From Chrysomallon squamiferum (taxonomy: Eukaryota; Mollusca; Gastropoda; Neomphalida; Peltospiridae), in contig CM022672.1 in assembly GCA_012295275.1 (NCBI GenBank), positions 11,412,904 through 11,455,403 of the forward strand: a stretch of DNA of 42,500 nt, in the 5' to 3' direction. The notes under the pieces were generated by a model. The model did not search any database and was not told the DNA's origin. It saw only the letters and a list, made by a program, of their open reading frames with translations. Each line of letters opens with the position of its first letter. Within the stretch, counting starts at the first letter, position 1. Shown here one piece after another: positions 21,987-42,380 of the stretch. The translations under genes were made by a program, and so were the position numbers.

Positions 21987-22072
<86 letters not shown>

Positions 22073-22935
22073 CCACGACAATAACAAACAACAAACAAAC
22101 AACAACAATAATTATCTTACACCTAGCAGTTTTGTTTTTTGGGGTGTACAGTCGTTCCTCGACTTACGAGTGTCCCAACTTACGAATTTTCCGAGTTATG
22201 AGCAGGAGCTTGGGCTACTTCACGTGGTTACCTTGCCATGGAAGCATCTCTGTTATTTTGTGTTCGAGTTTTGTACAGTATTTTGCCAAATTAATTTTTC
22301 TCACCATGGATCGTAAGAAAATGAGTACAAAGGACAGTGCTGAGAAGAAGAAGCGGATGATGTCCAATGAATTAAAGCATAAAATCATAGAAAAACATGA
22401 CAGAGGTGTGCATGTAGTCGACTTGGCTAGTTAGTACAAGCGTAGTGCCATACTGAAGCAGAAAGAGTCGTTAAAGGTTGAAACTCCAGCCAAAGGCGTT
22501 AAAATAATTTGTCTGATCTCCAAGATAAATACACTTTACAAAACCAATTTATTTCTTTACATTCTCTTTCATTTTGTTTTTTTATACAATATTTGTCATT
22601 TATAAATACATTTTTTTTTTTTTTGCTTAAAAACACGTTGTGTGGCTGGAACAGATTAATGGTATTTCAGTTAATTTCATTTGGGAAAACTGATTTGATA
22701 TACAAGCGGATTTGAGCTCGGTCGCGGAACGAATTAAACTCGTAAGTCAAGATACCACTGTATTTTGTTTTGTTATTTAAACTTTTTTCTATATATTAAA
22801 CAGCATCCATTTTGCTTTATAAACAATGACTAGCAAAGAAAAGGTGAAATGAATAAAACTTTAAAAAAGAAAAAGAAAAAAAAAGAAGAAATAAATGAAT
22901 TAGACAATTTCTTATTTTTTAATTTAAAAAAAAAA

Positions 22936-22986
<51 letters not shown>

Positions 22987-23093
22987 TTATTACATACCTG
23001 TTTCATTACCGTGTCTCTAAAAGAAATGATGGCGATGACAACAAGAACACTTATAGCAGAAATGGTACACAGCTTTCGAAGATAGCGTCTCAT
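18080..23093 (-). CDS. METTL24-like methyltransferase A (seven coding exons, 299 aa)
   Basis: Coding exons, 5' to 3' on the - strand: 23093-22998, 21968-21888, 21447-21377, 21211-21083, 20124-20050, 19581-19440, 18385-18080 (900 nt). All junctions are GT-AG and the frame is continuous. Residues 1-8 are a short basic tail (MRRYLRK), about 10-25 a single membrane segment, so a type II signal-anchor protein with a lumenal domain is likely. The domain carries GHIGDGGWEICDD (99-111), YSFG (123-126), GCEVLSFDPS (about 142-151), FYKIGIGG and DVLKIDIEAAEW (202-213), the FkbM-like S-adenosylmethionine fold motifs seen in METTL24-type proteins. Human METTL24 is longer (about 366 aa) and its substrate is not established to my knowledge. 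In this copy the usual DxEG glycine is Ala210. Intron 1 carries a Tigger relic. Its 3' end adjoins a minisatellite made from its own terminal codons. Confidence 0.88.
18440..18483. repeat. (TTTA)n microsatellite
   Basis: About eleven TTTA units in intron 6 of METTL24-like A. Confidence 0.9.
18730..18950. repeat. ~36 bp tandem repeat, six units, in intron 6 of METTL24-like A
   Basis: Unit TAACATTGTTTTAATTTG followed by CGTAACTGTTACGTATTT, repeated about six times with point changes. The half CGTAACTGTTACG is itself palindromic around CTG/TT. Confidence 0.9.
19440..19581 (-). CDS. METTL24-like A, exon 6
   Basis: 142 nt, the same size as in gene B. It completes the split Ser codon and adds 47 residues including FYKIGIGGKNE and KKMLNHSE. 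The donor is GTATAT, a weak but usable site that opens an (AT)-rich intron. Confidence 0.85.
20050..20124 (-). CDS. METTL24-like A, exon 5
   Basis: 75 nt with acceptor ATTGTAG and donor GTAATT; starts and ends inside codons (phase 2 on both sides). Encodes INYDFSFDKD and GCEVLSFDPS, the SAM-fold strand-loop region. Gene B differs at 6 of 24 whole residues. Confidence 0.86.
20165..20395. repeat. GTAT/GT-rich satellite
   Basis: Interleaved GTAT and GTGT units in intron 4 of METTL24-like A; translations in all frames are low-complexity. Confidence 0.9.
21083..21211 (-). CDS. METTL24-like A, exon 4 (conversion tract)
   Basis: 129 nt, phase 2 on both sides. Encodes CERKIRMGHIGDGGWEICDD and PCIVYSFG. 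It differs from gene B exon 4 (29951-30079) at only 3 of 129 bases, in contrast to the rest of the gene. Confidence 0.9.
21377..21447 (-). CDS. METTL24-like A, exon 3
   Basis: 71 nt with donor GTAACA. Begins at a codon boundary (VKHLPSEEKIK) and ends with AG of a split Ser codon. 16 of 23 residues match gene B. Confidence 0.86.
21888..21968 (-). CDS. METTL24-like A, exon 2
   Basis: 81 nt, 27 residues starting IKNGPLSERK and ending DVRRKGL, the stem between the membrane anchor and the catalytic domain. The acceptor ATTATTATAG is formed by the end of a 100 bp (ATT)n microsatellite on the coding strand. Gene B has 87 nt here. Confidence 0.82.
21970..22071. repeat. (AAT)n microsatellite abutting a splice acceptor
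   Basis: About 33 AAT units with one interruption; read on the coding (-) strand it is (ATT)n leading directly into the exon 2 acceptor of METTL24-like A. Confidence 0.95.
22147..22762 (+). mobile_element. Non-autonomous Tigger/pogo element in intron 1 of METTL24-like A
   Basis: Both ends carry matching terminal inverted repeats: TACAGTCGTTCCTCGACTTA on the left, and the reverse complement of the right end reads TACAGTGGTATCTTGACTTA. Both are flanked by TA, the usual target site of this superfamily. Length is about 616 bp, far below a full Tigger. Inside is a truncated transposase start (22306 onward). The insertion is on the strand opposite to the host gene. Confidence 0.85.
22306..22530 (+). 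pseudogene. Tigger/pogo transposase N-terminal fragment
   Basis: From ATG 22306 the frame reads MDRKKMSTKD, then LKHKIIEKHDRGVHVVDLAS, a Pogo/CENP-B-type helix-turn-helix start. A TAG stop follows at 22432-22434. The same frame then resumes with AILKQKESLK and TPAKGVKII, which continues the same domain. The rest of the transposase, including all catalytic residues, is missing. Confidence 0.8.
22937..22988. repeat. (ATT)n microsatellite
   Basis: About 17 ATT units, ending about 10 bp from the exon 1 donor of METTL24-like A, so intron 1 opens with satellite DNA. Confidence 0.93.
22998..23093 (-). CDS. METTL24-like A, exon 1 (membrane anchor)
   Basis: 32 codons from ATG 23093: MRRYLRKLC followed by a hydrophobic run (TISAISVLVVIAIISF) and ending VMKQ before GTATGT. 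An upstream in-frame ATG exists at 23153, but a splice acceptor (ATGTTACAG at 23108-23116) lies between them. The gene B start is equivalent, so 23093 is preferred. The exon probably extends to 23107 as 5' UTR. Confidence 0.82.
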
Positions 23094-23222
23094 GCTACGA
23101 AGATTCCCTGTAACATATAAAACAATATTCAGCCAGAAACAGATAGGTAACACTTTGACTCCAGTACTCTAGAATACTTCCCAAATGTTGAGGCACTTCA
23201 TAGAAGAAAATAAACAATAAAT

Positions 23223-23302
23223 AAATTTAAAAAAAATAATATAAAAATAATAATAAAAATACAAAAAATAATAATAAAAATAATAATAAAAATAAAAATA
23301 AA

Positions 23303-23358
<56 letters not shown>
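23223..23358. repeat. AAAT/AAT-rich microsatellite
   Basis: Interrupted AAAAT and AAT units resolving into about 18 AAT units. Isoleucine- or tyrosine-only translations are artefacts. Confidence 0.92.
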
Positions 23359-23360
<2 letters not shown>

Positions 23361-23710
23361 TGTAATGCAACGTAATGTAAAGTAATATAAACACCTTGGT
23401 TGAAATTTGTGAAACTCGTATTTATACTTGTACACAACACAAAATGCACGAAGAAACTGTACTTTCATCCGTAATCCTAAATGTATTGAACAAAAAATAG
23501 AATCAGTCTATAAAGCATTGTACAAACGACACGGATCACTTAGTTGCTGGTTGCTGCGTTTTGTTCGCGGGGGCTCTTTGTATATGCAAATATTTAGAAA
23601 ATAACACACCCCATAAAAGAATGTTTTTTTTTTTTTTTTTATGGTTTTTGATGACTACGGTAACAGTAAAATGATGACAGTGATGATGATAATAATAATA
23701 AAAAAATATA

Positions 23711-23742
<32 letters not shown>

Positions 23743-24255
23743 AATAATAATAGCAATAGTAACATAAATGATAATAATAACAATAAATAACTGATGTAAA
23801 TTCAGCGCTGACAGCTGCAAACGACTGGTTATCCTTGTGTGTGTATGTGTGTGTAATCCTATACACGCACGCACAATACACATACACACATACACTTAAA
23901 TGTGTATATGAGTGTGTCAAATGCTGGCAGACGTAACAAAAAACCAAGTATTATAAAGAAAATATATAAACATCTGCGACATTGTAGGATTAATTAATAA
24001 TAATGGATAGTAATAATAATAAAATGAATAACATAATCATGAACACAAGAACAAATCACAACAGAATAACAATGATATTTTTGTTCTTTCTTTCGTTCTT
24101 TCTTTTATTTATTTATTACTTTTTTAATTTATTTTATTGTTGTTATTATTTTTTAAATCGTGAATGCAACAACAAATCACAACAATGACAGTTTTGTTCT
24201 GTTTTCTCTAAATCGTGAAATTCAACAATTAAATAATTAAAGATCAGTAACTCAC

Positions 24256-24500
24256 CAAATGCTTGATGTATTTTATAATTAAGGTTCAACGACTTTTCTT
24301 TCTTACTTGCACTCGAGTGTATTAATGATTGTCTGGTTCGGCTGTACTCAGCAGATTAAGTCGTCGTAAGTATGGCAAGATCTCGACCTTATCAGGCGAT
24401 ATTTTTGTGTAGAGATTTGACTGCCGACCTTTGTTTTGTCGTCCAAAAATGCAAACTGAGAAACCTTTCTTCCAACTCGTCTCAAATGTAGACAGTTTGT
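24256..24500 (-). other. Candidate 5' UTR exon of METTL24-like A
   Basis: A consensus donor (GTGAGT, coding strand) at 24255 ends a comparatively GC-balanced stretch, and the acceptor before exon 1 at 23108 would join to it. The - strand frame at 24322-24504 within it (60 codons) has no recognisable domain. The upstream border is not defined. This rests on splice signals only. Confidence 0.3.
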
Positions 24501-24516
24501 GCACACATTAGCAAAA

Positions 24517-24518
<2 letters not shown>

Positions 24519-24562
<44 letters not shown>
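24519..24562. repeat. (TC)n microsatellite
   Basis: About 22 TC units. Confidence 0.93.
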
Positions 24563-24565
<3 letters not shown>

Positions 24566-25278
24566 GACAACCACAAATCGAGTTGATATATTCGCATCCA
24601 GTATTTTTTTTTTTTTTTTTTTTTTTTTAATACAACGAAGAAAAACAAGCGCAGAAAAATCATATGTATTACAGTTGTTGCATGAATATTCCAAGACTAC
24701 TCTGCTTAAAATAATTATCAATTGCTGTATCTACAAAGCATGAAATACAAATAATAATAATAATAATCAGAAAAACAATGATTATAATGAAATATTATGT
24801 CTGAACAGTCGCACAGAAATCCGATTAATTAATAAACGGTTAATAATTTGTAGAAATCACCAAAATTCAAAAAAAAAAAAAAAAAAAATTAATGACGAAT
24901 ATCTCATCAAATTTCTGATATGTGTTCTAATTATTATTTTTTTTCTTACCCATACTCGAGCATGTAAATGGCCGTCTTTTTCAGCTCTTTTGACGGATGA
25001 TGTCAGGGCATGATGTACGCATGTGTAAAGGTATGAATAGAGAACAACGTTTCAAACAGGATCTCTCTTTTTGTCACTTTCTCAGCCGTAGATTTACAGT
25101 GTAATGCTTATCTAACACACACACACACACACAATATATATTTATATTTATATAAAACACGTAGTAGTATGGTGTTATTGTCATGTCATGAATATTTCTT
25201 GCAGTAAGATCTGAAATGATGAAAGTTCACAATTATAACGTCGTTCGTTGTTACGCGTTAGGTTGAACAAAAAAATTA

Positions 25279-25389
<111 letters not shown>

Positions 25390-25797
25390 AGGAATGTCTA
25401 TGTATGCCTGTATTAGAAAACGTTCAGGAGAAAGAAAGGACACACACAAGAAAAAAAAAGTATTCATATATCAGGCTGTAGCGCCTCTGGCTGTAACAAC
25501 TGTTGATAAAGTAACGCTTCGTTACATTTTGCAAGTATGTCAGCAACGACACGAACAAACTGACACCACTCTACAAAGATGAATTAGAAATTATTAGACA
25601 AAGCCTCTGTGCACTTTCTTGAAATGAAGTCGTATAGCTTCGTGCTGGAAGGTCAGCTTCTGGGGAGATGGGCCTTTGGATAGTTCCTTCTTTCTGGACT
25701 AACGTTACATGTTTGTAACTCGAACTAAGTAAACGTAGTGAAGTGACTTTTAAAATGAACACATTTATGTTTCTATACGCATATGTGTAAATATAAA

Positions 25798-26397
25798 TAC
25801 AGGGTGTCCCAAAAGTAACCGAACCGTACACTTAAATAAAATTAGATATTAAAAATAACAAATTTAATTCCATCTTTTATGTCAGTTTATGTTATCTTTT
25901 GTACTATTCATTTACTTCTGTCAGTAGTAGTCTTTGGAATGATTTTTGTTACCTGACTGTAGTGTTCTTCGTGATCGAGACTTCTGTTTTAGCGCGCGCT
26001 ACTGGACTCTCCATGGTTTGATTTGAAATGGTGACCTCACTCTTAAAAATGCAGCGAAGAACTTTAGATTTAAACGAACGTATCTTCGTTATTAAGAATT
26101 AGTATGCAATGACTAGCTATAAGCATGTTGAAGAAAGATGGGAAGTAAACTTTAGAACACCTGTACCGAGTAAATCGACAATGTTCAATCTTGTATCCAA
26201 ATTTGAAAGAACTGGAAGTGTGTCAAATGCTCCTAAAAAAGTATGTCGCAGTGTTGTCAAAAGGTGTCGTGATTGTATTGAAGTTCAAGGTAGATATTTT
26301 GAACATTTGTAAATAATAAATATACAGATTAAATTTGTTGTTTTTAATATCTAATTTTATTTAAGTTTGCGATTCGGTTACTTGTCTACACCCTGTA
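25798..26397 (+). mobile_element. Mariner-type MITE with ~70 bp terminal inverted repeats
   Basis: The left end CAGGGTGTCCCAAAAGTAAC and the reverse complement of the right end, CAGGGTGTAGACAAGTAACC, match in core and continue to pair through ACTTAAATAAAATTAGATAT and beyond for about 70 bp. TA flanks both ends. Length is about 600 bp. The interior holds a transposase N-terminal fragment only. Confidence 0.85.
26100..26312 (+). pseudogene. Mariner-like transposase N-terminal fragment (DUF4817-type helix-turn-helix)
   Basis: The frame reads YKHVEERWEVNF, then PVPSKSTMFNLVSKFERTGS and VSNAPKK. This is the DNA-binding domain widespread in invertebrate mariner-like elements. It stops at 26310-26312, well before any catalytic region, and the preceding stretch has a stop at 26101. 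It is therefore a relic within the MITE. Confidence 0.75.
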
Positions 26398-27685
26398 CAT
26401 GTACGGACTGTATTCATTCTGTGTAGAGCTTTTGTAGGTTACTGTGTACTGAGAGGGAACCGCTCCCTCTACAAACATATGTACATTTTGCTATGTAAAT
26501 ATCTTAAGCAAATATGGTGTGCTATATATATATATATAAAAATAAATATATCTAAATATTTTTGTTATTAGATATTTACACATTCTGAACACCACAGAAA
26601 AAGCAACATAATATTTGCTTGTTTTTGTTTTATTTGTTTTGTTATTTTTTTGTTATTTTATTTGTTTGTTTTTTTGTTGTTTTGTTTTGTTTCTTGGCGT
26701 GGGTTGTTCATGTTATTGTTTTGTTGGGTGTTTTTATTTTTATTTTAATTTTATTTTTTATGAGGTTATTTGTTGTTGTTTTTTTGTTTTTTTAATTTTT
26801 TTAATTTTATATGAGAATTTACATAAATTAGTCATTGTAAATTTTTCTATTCGTTTCTTCCTTTCTTATTTATTTATTTATTTATTTGTTTATTTATTTA
26901 TTTATTGTTTCTATTTTGTACGTTTGTTTGTATGTATATATGGATGGATGGATGTTCATATGTATTTTAGGATCAGAATATTTACTGACTTATGTACATC
27001 TCATTAGGCTCTGCACATAGACAATATTCGGGAACGCACTGGCGCAGGAATACAAAGTCCAAACACGACCTCACAAACCTGTCAGATGCACATGTACATA
27101 CAGACACATATACGTATGTACGTATGTATGTATGTATGTGTGTATGTACATGTATGCAAGTATGTACGTGTGCATTTATGCATGCATTTTTATTAAAATA
27201 AATCATCTGTTTGTATTCTTATCTCTAACGATTCAAGATGATTTAAAGTTGACCATTATAATGTATTTTTTGTCTTAAAATTGAACACTTTGTTATTATG
27301 CTGCCATAGCATTTTAGCATTTATTACCAAACATGTACATATAACATTTATAAATTACATACAAAAGTTTACACAAATAAACTTCCTGAACCATACACAG
27401 AGCATTACTAAATATATTTAAAATATCTAAAATGATCTCAAAAAAGAAATCTAAAATATTAAAATATTCTCCTTCATTATTTTTCCAATGTCAATGCTGC
27501 CTCACTCTTCACACTTGCCTAATTCATTATTCATTCCGAATAACGTGTATATGTGTTTATATTAATGTATGTTTTAATGATTTGTGTGTATTTATGTATG
27601 TATATATATCTGTATGTATCAATATTTATAGATTTATTTGTATGCATAAATGTAAGTATGTACGGGTGGGTGGGTGTTTGTGTGG

Positions 27686-27689
<4 letters not shown>

Positions 27690-27735
<46 letters not shown>
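27690..27735. repeat. (GT)n microsatellite
   Basis: About 23 GT units, ending about 40 bp past the stop codon of METTL24-like B on its 3' side. Confidence 0.94.
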
Positions 27736-27739
<4 letters not shown>

Positions 27740-27773
27740 TTATTAATATGACCTACAAGACAGTATTTACTCT

Positions 27774-38108
<10,335 letters not shown>

Positions 38109-38609
38109 TGTGACAAGATTTCTATACCTACAACTGGGTAAAATGCACATACTTTTCTAGTTTAGTGGATGATATATATGAATTGCTAGAATAGAGCTAC
38201 AAGGTTTTGGTGACACTGCAGAATAGAAGATTAAGTCTGTAGCAGGCAGATTACAACTTTCTCATTACAAATAACGTTCCCGGTGGACCAACCGGTGTCT
38301 TCCCATCAGGTAGAATTCCCATTTCGTAGAAAAAGTTCGTCTACCGCAATACCTGATTACCTCTGTATACAATGAACTTGGCCTGTACATACTACTGGTT
38401 TCTTTCTAACATTCAGAAGCGGAGCGCATTGTTCCTAAATCAATTATGTAACAGCAACATCACTACTCATTTTTTACTTTTACATTATTATCATCATCAT
38501 TTACCTCCTCCTCATTATCATCATCATAATGATATTTGCATACTTTATGCGATAAGCGATATCCATACTACAACAATACCTCAGATTAAAGATGTAATTG
38601 GTTCCTAAT

Positions 38610-39238
38610 TTCCGATAGTTAAGTGAGGTATCGTTAAGCGGGAGACTAATTTACACAGAATTAAAGTTAAAAGCAGTGGTTACTTTCTCGCTGATGAAAT
38701 CTGACAAAAAAAAAAGAAAAAAAAGATGAAATAAGGAGAAATAAAACTGCAGTTTAGACATAAATGATTTAAATCATTACAAATCATTACAAATCAATTT
38801 ATACAAATACATTAAAAAATAATTATATGCCGCATGTTTGTGGGTTCGTTTTTGTGGGTTTTGGTTTCATTTGAGATAATGTATTTTGTTTCAAAAGTTA
38901 TTGTCTTCTGTTTCTTTTTATCATCAGTATCTGCCAGCATACTGTTTTTCGTTTTGAGATATTGGAAGGGTAAATTACAAACGAGTTTAAGTCTAAATCG
39001 AAGCAGAAGAGAAAAGAGAATCACAATATCAGATGCACGTATGACGTGTCAACTGATCAACACAGCTGAGAGAAGCTCGTGACTGAACGAAAAACGAACA
39101 AAAACGGACTTAAAAACATGCATTGTATCCATTTGTATCATTTATTTCGAACAATTAAAGATTAAATTTCTATTTATATAATTTGTAAAGAAAAAAGATC
39201 GTTAAAGCGGGATATCGTTAAGCGAGATGTTACTGTAT
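38610..39238 (-). mobile_element. Tigger-like MITE fragment nested in the left palindrome arm
   Basis: The right end reads ATCGTTAAGCGAGATGTTACTG, on the reverse strand a Tigger-like terminus starting CAGTAACATCTCGC; a related GGTATCGTTAAGCGGGA lies near the left end at 38627. The - strand frame at 38812-39024 contains DKKKQKTITFETKYII, similar to the start of a Pogo-type DNA-binding domain. The outer left terminus is not intact. Confidence 0.6.
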
Positions 39239-39559
39239 TTATACAATAATAATTGCTTTCCAAATAGTCTGGAACAGTTCATTATAATGACTGAGGTAAA
39301 GACATGCATGTCAATATGACCACTGAACCACACTTAGTATTTCGACGAATTGGGAATTCTACCAGTTGGGAGTAAGCCTTTTGTTAATAAATTTCGCTGA
39401 ACCTGATTGGTTGATCGGCTTACTCCCATTTGGTAGAATTCCCAGTTCGTCGAAATACTAAATGTGGTTCAGTGGTCTTATTGACATGCATGTCTTTACC
39501 TCAGTCATTATAATGAACTGTTCCAGATTATTTGGAAAGCAATTATTATTGTATAAATA

Positions 39560-40190
39560 CAGTAACATCTCGCTTAACGATATCCCGCTTTAACGATCTT
39601 TTTTCTTTACAAATTATATAAATAGAAATTTAATATTTAATTGTTCGAAATAAATGATACAAATGGATACAATGCATGTTTTTAAGTCCGTTTTTGTTCG
39701 TTTTTCGTTCAGTCACGAGCTTCTCTCAGCTGTTTTGATCAGCTGACACGTCATATGTGCATCTGATATTCTGATTCTCTTTTCTCTTCTGCTTCGATTT
39801 AGACTTAAACTCGTTTGTAATTTATCCTTCCAACATGTCAAAACGAATAACAATATACTGGCAAATGCTGATGATCAAAAGAAACGGAAGACAATAACTT
39901 TTGAAACAAAATACATTATCTTAAATGAAACCAAAACCCACAAAAACGAACCCACAACGAGCGGCATATAATTATTTCTTAATGTATTTGTATAAATTGA
40001 TTTGTAATGATTTGTAATGATTTAAATCATTTATGTCTAAACTGCAGTTTTATTTCTCCTTATTTCACCTCTTTTTTTTATGTCAAATTTCATCAGCGAG
40101 AAAGTAACCACTGCTTTTAACTTTAATTCTGTGTAAATTAGTCTCCCGCTTAACGATACCTCACTTAACTATCGGAAATTAGGAACCAAT
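39560..40190 (+). mobile_element. Tigger-like MITE fragment nested in the right palindrome arm
   Basis: Mirror image of the copy in the left arm: begins CAGTAACATCTCGCTTAACG near 39560 and ends with TCCCGCTTAACGATACCTCA near 40143-40162. Confidence 0.6.
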
Positions 40191-41369
40191 TACATCTTTA
40201 ATCTGAGTTATTGTTGTAGTATGGATATCGCTTATCGCATAAAGTATGCAAATATGATTATGATGATGATAATGAGGAGGAGGTAAATGATGATGATAAT
40301 AATGAAAAAGTAAAAAATGAGTAGTGATGTTGCTGTTACATAAGAGATTTAGGAACAATGCGCTCCGCCTCTGAATGTTAGAAAGAAACCAGTAGTATGT
40401 ACAGGCCAAGTTCATTATATCCAGAGGTAATCAGGTATTGCGGTAGACGAGCTTTTTCTACGAAATGGGAATTATACGAACTGGGAATTCTACCAAATGG
40501 GAAGAACAAATAAATGTAAACTTAGTTCAACAGCTAATTTGTACTCATCGCTGTTAATAAGATTAGATTGGTTAAAAAATAACAATAATAATAATAATAA
40601 TGACTAATTAATTAACAATAGTAAGGGCTTTGATAAGGCTAATATAATAATATAAAGAGTTACTATTGCATGGAAGATCTGTTAAGAGAAATTTAAAATA
40701 TACTAATAATTATAACAAGAAAAATATATTACGTATATTTTGTAAGTTCCACTGTATTGCACCGTATTCCACTGTATATATAACACGTACCACACATACA
40801 TGATCAACGTAATTAAAGACTACAGATGAGAAGAGCAGAAAATTATTTCACGCCATCTTGGATTGTGAACCCGAGGCGCCGAATTACGTAGAACAGTCTA
40901 TGTCATTTGAATACTCATGAAACTGATTTTCAAAAAAGGCCTGTCTGCACGGTAACTAATTTATTTGATTTTATTTTACATATTTTATTTATTAATTTAT
41001 TTAGTTAGTTTGTTAGTTTTATATTTTATTTCATTTGATTTTATTGTATTTTACAAAGGTAAAAAAAAAAAAAAAAAAAAAAAAATTACCAAGGAAATTC
41101 TGTTTGTAAGCGTACCGAAAAGAAAAACCGGCATTACAAGTACGGAATACAATACGATGATGATCTTAATGCAGTTTATATGTTTAATGAACATAAACAT
41201 GTTTTTATTATTACTGCCATTGTTATTAAACAGTAACGATTATTACGCGATAGTTATTGTTAAACTAGTTATAATATATTCTCGACTGCGACCCGTACAT
41301 TAGAGCGTTCACTTACGTCATCAAACTCTTCCAAATCCTGTTGAGTGTTGTAAAATGAAAAGTATGAAT

Positions 41370-41370
<1 letters not shown>

Positions 41371-41412
<42 letters not shown>
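41371..41412. repeat. (TAC)n microsatellite
   Basis: About 14 ACT/TAC units; polyserine on the - strand is an artefact. Confidence 0.93.
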
Positions 41413-41413
<1 letters not shown>

Positions 41414-41739
41414 TTCATGGATTGTATATACTTACATACACATAGTGGAAGCATAGTTATTTTTTTTAAAGTGAAACACCTCCACAGACCTATCTGGCTA
41501 TATTTAATGGTTCATCCGGTTTACATATGAATGCTTCTCGTTACGAAGTATAATGGGTTACATTTACATATATTGCATAATATCATTCTAAACACAATGT
41601 GATTCATGAAAGTGTGGTGTATGTTGTTCAGGAGTGCCCATGTAAACAACAGCTATTTTATTATCTTATAACGACGCTGTTTAATCGTATGTATGGAGTC
41701 ATTTTTACGACATCACAAACCTTTGTGATATACTTATTG

Positions 41740-41945
41740 CTTTTCTGACCCTACTTGATGTAAATCTCAATTCCATAGAGCACTTGTAGGATGAACTAAA
41801 GAGATGCATTCACAGGAGAGACTCACAGCCTTTGAATCTTTAGCAGCAGGCCCTTGAGTAGCAGTGGGAAAACGTTCCAGGTCAAATCTACATCAAATGC
41901 AGGGGCGCGAATGCATCTTACTGCAGAATCTGTGATGATGCTTGA
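41740..41945 (+). pseudogene. Tc1-like transposase C-terminal relic
   Basis: The + strand reads, with one stop, LNSIEHL then DELKRCIHRRDSQPLNL and QWENVPGQ. This is the block that follows the catalytic SPDLNPIEHLWDE motif in Tc1 transposases and runs toward the C terminus. No upstream catalytic region or terminal repeats are recognisable. Confidence 0.75.
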
Positions 41946-42204
41946 GATTTTCAGTCTGTGCCTTCTTTAACAGTTAACATTTTATTTTTATTTATTTTAT
42001 TTTATTTTATTTTATTTTATTATTATTATTATTATTTTTTTTTTTGCATGAGTAATGGTCCGTTGGCACCAAACGCTTGCGCATCATGTGATATTAATGC
42101 ACACGCCCATCCTCCTAAACGATGGTTACCTAATTCCACAATTTCTGCCATGAACTGCCGTCTGCTGCACGCTCACATGATATAAATATTAAGTATTTAA
42201 GACA

Positions 42205-42380
42205 GATTATAGTAGTAGTAGTAGTTTTAGTAGTAATGATAATGATAATGTTGTAACAGCAGTAATGGCAGTAGTAATAGTATTTGTACTAATAATAGTA
42301 GCAGTAGTGGTAATAATAGTATAAGTAATATTAGAAATGGTAGCAGTAGTAATAGCAATCATGACAGTAGTGTTACTGTG
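42205..42380. repeat. Imperfect TAG/GTA trinucleotide repeat
   Basis: TAGTAGTAG, TAGCAG and TAATAG units interspersed, similar in style to 8590-8750. Confidence 0.8.

Larger units (their letters stand above)
38299..40505. mobile_element. 2.2 kb foldback element / long palindrome
   Basis: The left arm at 38299-39378 and the right arm at 39417-40505 are inverted copies separated by 38 bases. Landmarks mirror each other: AACTTGGCCTGTACATACTA on the left against TAGTATGTACAGGCCAAGTT on the right, and matching 78-codon frames at 38372-38608 (+) and 40179-40415 (-). Each arm is itself bounded by a short inverted motif, TAGAATTCCCA / TGGGAATTCTA. This fits either a foldback transposon or two head-to-head copies of one 1.08 kb element. 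It begins about 190 bp upstream of the METTL24-like B start codon. Confidence 0.88.

Noticed and set aside
38372-38608. 78-codon frame duplicated at 40179-40415 on the other strand
   Set aside because: It is conserved only because it lies in both arms of the palindrome; it has no domain, and its middle is a translated TCA/CAT-rich repeat.
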